Positions 1 through 4,921 of a stretch of 8,235 nucleotides of DNA are shown one piece after another. Source of the DNA: an uncultured Pseudorhodoferax sp. (GTDB taxonomy: Bacteria > Pseudomonadota > Gammaproteobacteria > Burkholderiales > Burkholderiaceae); the NCBI GenBank assembly GCA_913776795.1, contig CAJYRH010000203.1, forward strand, positions 1-8,235, read 5' to 3'. The notes under the pieces were generated by a model. That model searched no databases, was not told where the DNA came from, and saw only the letters and a program-made list of their open reading frames with translations. A program made the position numbers and the translations under genes. The first letter of the stretch is position 1; each line of letters begins with the position of its first letter.

Positions 1-1288
1 CGGCCGCCTCGCGGTCCATGTACGGACGCAGCTTGCCGAGGTCGTCGGCCCGCTGCGCGGCGCTCTGCAAGACACTGGTCATGGCAATGACCTGGGTGTG
101 CACGCGGCGCTGGATGTGCAGCCGGCCAATGCCCACGCCGCGTGTTTCCAGCAGCAGGCTGACGGAATTGCGGATGCCGAAGACATTGCGACCGGTGTCG
201 GGCTGGGTGCCTCCCATGGACACCCGCCGGTCGCTCGGGTCGGTCGAGGTGGTGTAGTACCACTCATTGGACAGGCCCTCGCGGTTCAGCGCGGTCACCA
301 GCGGACGGCGGAACCACTCCTCGGAGGCGCGCGGCATGAACTCAGACAGGTTGGGCGTGGTGGCGTACTGCAACAACGCGTCGAACTTCTGGACGGCGCC
401 GAATTTCTCCAGAAAGCGGCCGGCCACCGTGTACTCGTGCGCATCCACCGTCACGGCAGGTTGGTATTCGCGCTGCAGGCGCGCCAGCGCGCGGGCCTCG
501 GGCGTGCGCAGCAGCAGGTGGTCGCGGTTCATGTCGATACCGCTGGCTGTCCCGCGCTTGCCGCTGGCGGCGCCGTCGGGGTTCGCGCGCGGAACAATCA
601 CCACGTTGATGCGGTCCAGCAGCGGCTCCAGTCGGCCCTGGGCCAACTCGCGGGCGAGCACCAGCAGCGCCTCGGCCGGGGCTGGCTCGTCGCCGTGCTG
701 CTGGCCGACCAGCAGCACGGTGGGCTTGCCGCTGACCAGCAGCGCAGCGGGGTCGGTGGATGCTGCGCGCGTGAGCACCAGCGCTTCGAGCGGCGTGCCG
801 CTCTGCGCGCTGCCCAGGCCCAGCAGGCCGACGCGGCTGCGGCCGCCGGCGCTGGCCGCCGCCAGGTCGCGCAACCAGCTGGAGATCTCGCTGTTGCTGC
901 TGAACTGGTCACGGCCGGCGGTCAGCCCCGGCGTTTGGTAGACGGTTGCAGGGTCGGGGAATCGCGCAGCGACTTCCGGCCCGTAAGGCGCAGCGGGCGC
1001 CGCGGCTGCAGCTGGCTTACCGAGACCCGCAGGTTCGACCGCGCTGGCGGCGCCCGGCGCTGGCACGGGCGCGACGACCACAGGAAACGGCGTGCCGGCA
1101 GCCGGTGGGCTGCCGGCGCCCGGTGACGCGGCCGGCGAGACGGCGCGGCCCATGTCGACCACGGCCGGCACCGTGCGCGCAACCGGTCGGTCGGCGGGCC
1201 AGGGCGGCAAAGGCGTGCTGCCGCAGGCGGCCAGCAGCACCAGTGCGGGCGGGGCCAGCGCACGCAGGGCAAGGGGGCGAAGTTTCAT
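1..1288 (-). CDS. M14-family zinc carboxypeptidase, lipoprotein (3' end cut by window edge)
   Basis: Predicted zinc metallocarboxypeptidase exported as a lipoprotein; substrate unknown (peptides or cell-wall peptide stems are possible). I translated the strand by hand: the reading frame is open for 429 residues and runs off the left edge without a stop. The N-terminus has a short basic stretch, a hydrophobic core and a lipobox LAAC with Cys22, so the mature protein should be lipid-anchored. Residues 23-105 are a Pro/Ala-rich low-complexity linker. The catalytic domain starts near 115. Zinc ligands are His198 and Glu201 (in GQQHGDEP) and His284 (in VDAHEY). Asn254-Arg255 (IDMNRD) match the substrate-binding Asn-Arg pair, and Glu381 (LLLETRG) matches the catalytic glutamate. 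All key residues are therefore present. The ATG at 1288 keeps the signal peptide, although no good ribosome binding site precedes it; it follows the small upstream gene by 22 bases, suggesting translational coupling or an operon. Confidence 0.9.
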   Translation of the reverse strand, partial: MKLRPLALRALAPPALVLLAACGSTPLPPWPADRPVARTVPAVVDMGRAVSPAASPGAGSPPAAGTPFPVVVAPVPAPGAASAVEPAGLGKPAAAAAPAAPYGPEVAARFPDPATVYQTPGLTAGRDQFSSNSEISSWLRDLAAASAGGRSRVGLLGLGSAQSGTPLEALVLTRAASTDPAALLVSGKPTVLLVGQQHGDEPAPAEALLVLARELAQGRLEPLLDRINVVIVPRANPDGAASGKRGTASGIDMNRDHLLLRTPEARALARLQREYQPAVTVDAHEYTVAGRFLEKFGAVQKFDALLQYATTPNLSEFMPRASEEWFRRPLVTALNREGLSNEWYYTTSTDPSDRRVSMGGTQPDTGRNVFGIRNSVSLLLETRGVGIGRLHIQRRVHTQVIAMTSVLQSAAQRADDLGKLRPYMDREAA

Positions 1289-1310
1289 GGGGCGTGCAGG
1301 GCAGGAGGAA

Positions 1311-1550
1311 TCAGTATTGACTTTGGCTGGGCGGCGCCAGCACCGACATGAGCGCCTCGGCGGTCACCTCGAAGGACAGCAGCTTGCGTTCGGTGCCGGG
1401 CAGCGAGGCCAGCAGTTCGCGGGTGTTGTCGAGCTCGTGGCGCAGGCCTTTGATGGCGTCGAGGTCGCCCCTGTGCGGCGCCAGCAGCAGCTTCACCGCC
1501 GCGAGCAAGGCCAGTTGCGAGCCGGCCGAATCTTCATGGTTGAGGGGCAT
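1311..1550 (-). CDS. Small helical protein of unknown function, 79 aa
   Basis: I do not recognise the family. The 79-residue protein looks almost wholly helical, with leucine-rich amphipathic stretches at about residues 11-23 and 30-50, a Pro-Gly break at 51-52, and a second helix at about 55-72. It has no cysteine, signal peptide or membrane segment, so it is probably a small cytosolic protein that dimerises or binds a partner. The ATG at 1550 is preceded by a GGAG ribosome binding site about 6 bases upstream, which supports this start. The same frame stays open far upstream, but that stretch is antisense to well-supported plus-strand genes. It lies directly upstream of the M14 carboxypeptidase on the same strand (22-base gap) and is divergent from the nuclease-like gene. 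Function cannot be inferred beyond probable co-transcription. Confidence 0.7.
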   Translation of the reverse strand: MPLNHEDSAGSQLALLAAVKLLLAPHRGDLDAIKGLRHELDNTRELLASLPGTERKLLSFEVTAEALMSVLAPPSQSQY

Positions 1551-1643
1551 GGGTTCTCCGTCGCTCCTTGCGTGAGGCGCACAGTATGCCTTGGGCACTC
1601 CGGCGGGCCGCAGAGGGCACAATGCCGCCCGGATTGGACCGAC
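1551..1643. promoter_or_regulatory. Divergent promoter region between the 79-aa gene and the nuclease-like gene
   Basis: This 93-base gap must carry promoters for both directions. Rightward, CACAAT at 1618-1623 resembles a -10 box and lies 20 bases before the ATG at 1644; no convincing -35 is seen at the usual spacing. Leftward, CATACT on the minus strand (about 1583-1588) is a candidate -10 for the 79-aa gene. The word GGGCAC occurs at 1593-1598 and again at 1615-1620, 22 bases apart, which could be coincidence. All assignments are by eye. Confidence 0.4.
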
Positions 1644-2375
1644 ATGGGCACCGTGACTTCGCTTTCCCGTCTGCACGCCCGCCGGCTGCGCGAGGTGTAC
1701 CGCTCGGCTGGCTGGCCCTGGCAGGACGTGGTGGAAATTGAACTGCTCGCGCTGGGCCTGCTGGAACGCCAATGCATCGACGGGCGTGACAGCGTCCGAT
1801 TGACCGAAGCCGGCATCCAGGCCGTGGCGCAGGCTGCCGTGCGCAACCAGCGCGCGCTGTCGGCGCACGAGGCATTGGTCGAGCGGGTCGCGCGGGAGCA
1901 GGGGCGGGCCGGGCGCATCGCCTGGCGCGGGCTGTCCCTGCGTGCCCAGTTGCCGGCAGCCAACGAGGACGCGACACCGACGTGGTGCATGGCATGTCCG
2001 GACGTGTTCTCGATCCGCAATACCTCGGTCGCCAGTTACGTCGACCCGGTCGTGCACGAGATCAAGGTGAGCCGGGCCGACCTGCTCGGCGACCTGCGCA
2101 AGCCGGCCAAGCGCCAGGCTTACCTGGACCTCGGCGGGCAGTGCTGGTATGTGCTGGGCCGTGACGCGCGTGGGCGCGTCATCGGCGATGCGGATGACGT
2201 TCCCGCCGAGTGTGGCGTGCTGCAGCAGACGGAGGACGGCGCCCTGGCGGTGCAGCGCAACGCCCAGCGACGTGAGCGGCTGGCGCTGCCGTTTCACGTG
2301 TGGATGGCGTTGGCCCGCGCTACCCCGTGCGCGGGCCTGGACCACGAGGCCCAGCAGCTGCTGCGCGTGGGCTGA
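1644..2375 (+). CDS. Winged-helix plus PD-(D/E)XK nuclease-like protein, MmcB-like
   Basis: A 243-residue protein with two visible parts. Residues about 10-60 look like a winged-helix DNA-binding domain, with helices followed by an arm containing VRLTEAG. Residues about 118-172 carry a PD-(D/E)XK nuclease signature: Asp120 in CPDVFSI, then Glu139 and Lys141 in HEIKVSRADLLGD, followed by an Arg/Lys-rich helix and a hydrophobic strand ending CWYVL. This order and the S-x-ADLLGD-x-RKP pattern resemble MmcB, a DNA repair protein linked to mutagenesis in Caulobacter. That match is from memory, so treat the role as inference. The ATG at 1644 is the first in-frame Met after the promoter-like CACAAT; no clear ribosome binding site is present. 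It is probably monocistronic: the next gene starts 84 bases later behind its own -10-like box. Catalysis is untested, but the D...E-x-K triad is intact. Confidence 0.72.
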   Translation: MGTVTSLSRLHARRLREVYRSAGWPWQDVVEIELLALGLLERQCIDGRDSVRLTEAGIQAVAQAAVRNQRALSAHEALVERVAREQGRAGRIAWRGLSLRAQLPAANEDATPTWCMACPDVFSIRNTSVASYVDPVVHEIKVSRADLLGDLRKPAKRQAYLDLGGQCWYVLGRDARGRVIGDADDVPAECGVLQQTEDGALAVQRNAQRRERLALPFHVWMALARATPCAGLDHEAQQLLRVG

Positions 2376-2428
2376 CGCAAGCCCTGTGATGCTCGCGGAT
2401 CCGGGAACTTCCGGGCATTGGCGTGGCC

Positions 2429-2434
2429 TACACT
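2429..2434 (+). promoter_or_regulatory. Candidate -10 box for the DUF2242-type lipoprotein gene
   Basis: TACACT in the context GGCCTACACTTT lies 25 bases before the ATG at 2460, giving a predicted leader of roughly 20 bases. No recognisable -35 hexamer is found 16-18 bases upstream. It also contains the word CCTACA, which recurs in three other gaps of this window. Confidence 0.4.
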
Positions 2435-2459
2435 TTCGCGCAGACCGCTCTCCGACAAC

Positions 2460-3053
2460 ATGATCCACCGGCCTCCTCGTCTCCTCGCCCTTGGCGCGCT
2501 GTCGCTTGCGCTGCTGACCGCCTGCCAGTTGCCGCGGCAGAAGCTGGCGCCCCAGGAGCACTTCGATTCGAGTTCCACCTACTCGCGCAGCTTCGGTGCC
2601 ACGCCGGCGGAGACCTGTGAAGCCGCGCGCCGCGCGCTCCTGAGCCAAGGCTACCTGATCAACACGGCCACCAAGGACCTCGTGGACGGCCGCAAGAATT
2701 TCCAGCCAGCCGTGGACACCCATGTGCAGATGGAGATTCGCATCGTTTGCGCGCCCGAGACGCGCAGCGGCAACAGCACTCTCGGCTTCGTCACCGCGCA
2801 GCAGGACCGCTTCTCGCTCAAGAAGAGCGCAACCGCCGCCAGCCTGGGCGTGGGCGCGGTGGGCTCGCTCTCCCTGCCTTTCACGGCCAGCGACGACTCG
2901 CTGGTGCGCATCGGCAGTGAAACCATCGCGGCGCAGGAGTTCTATGAGCGGCTGTTCCAGCTCATCAATCGTTTCCTGCTCGACGAGGACGAGGAGAACG
3001 GGCAGCAGGACGGTGGAGGCCGACCGCCGCATCCCGACAGGCCGGCCGCCTGA
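2460..3053 (+). CDS. DUF2242-type lipoprotein
   Basis: A predicted 197-residue lipoprotein. The N-terminus has basic residues, a hydrophobic core and the lipobox LTAC with Cys22, so it should be exported and lipidated. The mature part begins with a polar stretch (QKLAPQEHFDS), then a domain with Cys residues in AETCEAARRALLSQGY and RIVCAPE, a Gly/Ser/Ala-rich hydrophobic patch around 135-155, and an acidic, proline-rich tail (LDEDEEN onward). The overall pattern matches what I recall of the DUF2242 family of uncharacterised bacterial lipoproteins; no biochemical role is known to me. The ATG at 2460 is chosen because it places the signal sequence at the very N-terminus. A TTG 42 bases upstream in frame is possible but would put a polar extension before it. 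The Shine-Dalgarno site is weak. It sits 199 bases upstream of flhD with no evident functional link. Confidence 0.75.
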   Translation: MIHRPPRLLALGALSLALLTACQLPRQKLAPQEHFDSSSTYSRSFGATPAETCEAARRALLSQGYLINTATKDLVDGRKNFQPAVDTHVQMEIRIVCAPETRSGNSTLGFVTAQQDRFSLKKSATAASLGVGAVGSLSLPFTASDDSLVRIGSETIAAQEFYERLFQLINRFLLDEDEENGQQDGGGRPPHPDRPAA

Positions 3054-3081
3054 CCGGTCGTGGGACGAAGCCAGGCATTGC

Positions 3082-3100
3082 TGTAGGCGGTTTTCCTACA
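3082..3100. repeat. Dyad TGTAGG-N7-CCTACA upstream of flhDC
   Basis: A perfect 6-bp inverted repeat (3082-3087 and 3095-3100) with the 7-base spacer CGGTTTT. It lies about 67 bases upstream of the candidate flhD -10 box, where an activator or repressor could bind. As RNA it could also serve as a weak hairpin behind the preceding lipoprotein gene, but no U-tract follows. Confidence 0.45.
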
Positions 3101-3166
3101 CGGCGTTCGTGCGTGGGAGACGCGGCGTCCATCCATCCCCCGACTCAAATGATTTTGGGTGGCAAC

Positions 3167-3172
3167 CACAAT
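3167..3172 (+). promoter_or_regulatory. Candidate flhDC -10 box
   Basis: CACAAT matches the -10 style used elsewhere in this window. The hexamer 17 bases upstream (CTCAAA) is a poor -35, consistent with activator-dependent transcription. A start about 7 bases downstream (near 3179) would place the leader hairpin at 3182-3228 at the extreme 5' end of the mRNA. No experimental support is available here. Confidence 0.4.
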
Positions 3173-3181
3173 CCATTTCAA

Positions 3182-3228
3182 CGGATCGAGACATGTTGCA
3201 GGCGCTAGGCGCTGTGACAGCCGATCCG
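3182..3228 (+). promoter_or_regulatory. Stem-loop in the flhDC 5' leader
   Basis: CGGATCG (3182-3188) pairs perfectly with CGATCCG (3222-3228). Inside it, TGTTGCA (3194-3200) can pair with TGTGACA (3213-3219) using two G-U wobbles, and GCGC (3202-3205) pairs with GCGC (3209-3212) around a TAG loop, with G3201 bulged. The whole forms a nearly continuous hairpin ending 10 bases before the flhD ribosome binding site. ANGGA motifs, the CsrA/RsmA core, lie at its base (ACGGA, 3181-3185) and within the Shine-Dalgarno site (AAGGA, 3240-3244), 59 bases apart. Confidence 0.5.
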
Positions 3229-3238
3229 CCCGAAACGC

Positions 3239-3245
3239 AAAGGAG
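3239..3245 (+). promoter_or_regulatory. flhD ribosome binding site
   Basis: AAAGGAG lies 7 bases before the ATG at 3253 and fixes the flhD start. It overlaps an ANGGA motif, so a CsrA-type protein bound here would block ribosome loading. Confidence 0.75.
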
Positions 3246-3252
3246 TGCCGCC

Positions 3253-3579
3253 ATGAACACCGACCAGATCATCGCCGAGATCCGCGAAGCCAACCTCACC
3301 TACCTGATGCTGGCCCAGAACCTGATCCGCCAGGACAAGGCGGCGGCGCTCTTCCGCCTGGGCATCCAGGAAGAAGCGGCCGACATCCTCGGCGCGCTGT
3401 CTGCAGCGCAGATCCTCAAGCTTGCCTCCAGCAACATGCTGCTGTGCCACTTCCGCGTGGACGACAACCTGGTCTGGAACCTCCTGACCAACCACGACGT
3501 GAAGAAGGTGGGCAACGAGGCGACCAACAAGCTGCACGCCAACATCCTGATGGCCGGCCGCCTGGCCGAAGTCATCTGA
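3253..3579 (+). CDS. flhD: Flagellar transcriptional regulator FlhD
   Basis: FlhD is one subunit of the FlhD4C2 complex that switches on class II flagellar operons in the cytoplasm. The 108-residue product follows E. coli FlhD closely: an N-terminal helix (INLSYL-type, here ANLTYLMLAQNLI), then QDKAAALFRLGI, and then NMLLCHFRVDD with Cys65 at the same position as the E. coli disulphide-forming cysteine. It is a little shorter than E. coli FlhD (about 116-119 residues), the C-terminal tail being reduced. The start is fixed by AAAGGAG seven bases upstream. It is the first gene of the flhDC operon, with flhC 25 bases downstream. The 199-bp upstream gap holds a dyad, a -10-like box and a structured leader, suggesting control at both transcription and translation. 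Confidence 0.96.
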   Translation: MNTDQIIAEIREANLTYLMLAQNLIRQDKAAALFRLGIQEEAADILGALSAAQILKLASSNMLLCHFRVDDNLVWNLLTNHDVKKVGNEATNKLHANILMAGRLAEVI

Positions 3580-3604
3580 GCCACCGCCCACAGGAGCTGA
3601 GACC

Positions 3605-4150
3605 ATGGCCGCCGCCTCGACCAAGAGTGTGCTGAACGATTCGCGCCAGATCGAGCGCGCCGCGATGCTGATCCAGATGGGCGCCCGCATGCAGGTGCTG
3701 GAGTCCGAGACGGATCTCTCGTACGAGCGGCTGCTGCGGCTGTACAAGGAGGTGGCGGGCAGGTCGCCGTCCAAGGGCCAACTGCCGTTCTCGACGGACT
3801 GGTTCCTCTCGTGGCAGGAAAACATCCACTCCTCCTTGTTCCTGAATATCTACGAGTACCTGTCCAAGAGCATGGACATGGACCCGATCGATCTGTTGAC
3901 CAAGGCCTACCGGCTGTACCTGGAGCAGGTGGGTGCGGCCGAAATCGATCCGCTGCTGTCGTTCACGCGCGCCTGGCGCCTCGTCAAGTTCGTCGATGCC
4001 AACATGCTCAACATGACGGCCTGCAGCAGCTGCGGCGGCAAGTTCGTCTCCGAGCTCTACGAAAACCCGCGCACCTACCTGTGCGGGCTGTGCAACCCGC
4101 CGGCGCGCGCGGGCAAGTGCAAGGGCGAACGCTCGCTGATGCTGCAGTGA
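3605..4150 (+). CDS. flhC: Flagellar transcriptional regulator FlhC
   Basis: FlhC is the main DNA-contacting subunit of FlhD4C2, activating class II flagellar promoters. The 181-residue product has the family's conserved N-terminal part (SRQIERAAMLIQMGARMQVLE region), LPFSTDWFLSWQEN, and a zinc-binding Cys4 cluster: Cys140 and Cys143 (CSSC) with Cys160 and Cys163 (CGLC), matching the E. coli FlhC arrangement. An additional cysteine, Cys172, lies in the tail. The ribosome binding site AGGAG (3592-3596) sits 8 bases before the ATG at 3605. It follows flhD by 25 bases, so the two are co-transcribed. Its stop lies only 13 bases from the stop of the convergent CBS gene, leaving no room for a separate terminator. 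motAB or che genes, which often follow flhDC in relatives, do not follow here. Confidence 0.96.
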   Translation: MAAASTKSVLNDSRQIERAAMLIQMGARMQVLESETDLSYERLLRLYKEVAGRSPSKGQLPFSTDWFLSWQENIHSSLFLNIYEYLSKSMDMDPIDLLTKAYRLYLEQVGAAEIDPLLSFTRAWRLVKFVDANMLNMTACSSCGGKFVSELYENPRTYLCGLCNPPARAGKCKGERSLMLQ

Positions 4151-4163
4151 GCGTCCTGCTGGC

Positions 4164-4844
4164 CTAGCTCCACAGGTCCAGTGGCGGATCGTGTGCCACG
4201 GCGCGCACGATGTCGCCGCGCGAGACGAACCCGACCACGGCACCTGCCTCGTCCACCACAGGCAGCCCGGGCAGGCCGTCCTCGTGCAGCACGGCTGCCA
4301 CGCGACGGATCTCGTTGTCGGCCGACGTGCTCGGGACCGGCGTCCACATCAGCTCCGATACCGGCTGCGCCATCAGCGCAGCCCAACTCTCCTGCGACAG
4401 TTCCGGCGCGGCCAGGCGCTCGGGCGGCAGCAGGTCGGCGCACAGCAGCAGGCCGACGAGCATGCCGGAAGCACTCACCACGGGTGCCTGCGCATGCCCG
4501 TGGTAGGCCAGCAGCTTCAAGGCCTGCAGCACCGGGGTGCTCTCGCGCAGCGTGAGCACGGGCGCCTGCATGATCTCGGCCACGCGCGTGAGCGGCTGGC
4601 GCTGGGTCTCGGGCGCGCTGGTCTGGGCGTACGCAGCCAGCGCCGTCCGCCGCGCCATGCTGGTGCCCGCGGCAGGCTCCGGTGCCACGTAGAGCGTGGG
4701 ATCGGCCGAGGCGCGCTCGGGTAGAACGTCCTCGTTGGGATCGATGCGCCGCGTACGCGCGGCAGCGTTGACGCGTTCGATCTGGCGCAACTGTTCGGCC
4801 GAACCGGTGAAATGGCGCCCGCTGACGCCATAGACGGAAAACAT
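4164..4844 (-). CDS. Two-CBS-domain protein
   Basis: A 226-residue soluble protein with a CBS pair, a module that usually binds adenine nucleotides and acts as an energy or ligand sensor. CBS1 spans about 87-140, beginning VAEIMQAPVLTLRESTPV and ending GMLVGLLLCADLL. CBS2 spans about 160-216, containing VSELMWTPVPSTSADNEI and ending GAVVGFVSRGDIVRA. Both carry the typical hydrophobic-G-[IVF]-[VLI]-x-x-x-D-[IL] end. The first 85 residues are an extension without a domain I recognise (starting MFSVYGVSG, with a basic stretch near 28-33). No catalytic domain is fused, so the partner or enzyme it controls is unknown. The start is certain: a perfect AAGGAGG lies 6 bases upstream. It is convergent with flhC and divergent from uvrD. 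Confidence 0.88.
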   Translation of the reverse strand: MFSVYGVSGRHFTGSAEQLRQIERVNAAARTRRIDPNEDVLPERASADPTLYVAPEPAAGTSMARRTALAAYAQTSAPETQRQPLTRVAEIMQAPVLTLRESTPVLQALKLLAYHGHAQAPVVSASGMLVGLLLCADLLPPERLAAPELSQESWAALMAQPVSELMWTPVPSTSADNEIRRVAAVLHEDGLPGLPVVDEAGAVVGFVSRGDIVRAVAHDPPLDLWS

Positions 4845-4850
4845 GGGGAG

Positions 4851-4857
4851 CCTCCTT
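4851..4857 (-). promoter_or_regulatory. Ribosome binding site of the CBS gene
   Basis: On the minus strand this reads AAGGAGG, a perfect anti-16S match, 6 bases before the ATG at 4844. It contrasts with the uvrD start on the other side of the same gap, which has no such site. Confidence 0.8.
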
Positions 4858-4909
4858 GGCGCGCTGCGTGGGGCTGCACTGCGCCTGAAATTACCACAGC
4901 GGCGGTTCC

Positions 4910-4915
4910 TACAAT
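4910..4915 (+). promoter_or_regulatory. uvrD -10 box, probably giving a leaderless transcript
   Basis: TACAAT is followed by just six bases (CGCGGC) before the uvrD ATG at 4922. A transcript starting the usual 6-7 bases after a -10 box would begin at, or one base from, the A of the start codon. No Shine-Dalgarno sequence precedes the ATG. The -35 is unclear: CTGAAA at 4885-4890 matches 4 of 6 but is 19 bases away. Confidence 0.55.
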
Positions 4916-4921
4916 CGCGGC

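Noticed and set aside
98..1126. A 342-codon plus-strand frame opposite the carboxypeptidase
   Set aside because: The minus strand encodes a complete M14 catalytic set with a lipobox; the plus frame is compositionally biased and has no recognisable domain.
1092..1643. Upstream extension of the nuclease-like gene to 427 codons
   Set aside because: The extension overlaps the start of the carboxypeptidase and the whole 79-residue gene on the other strand and is low-complexity. The ATG at 1644 follows a promoter-like box.
1551..3032. Extension of the 79-residue frame to a 573-codon minus-strand frame
   Set aside because: The extension is antisense to the nuclease-like and lipoprotein genes, and a GGAG site marks the ATG at 1550 as the true start.
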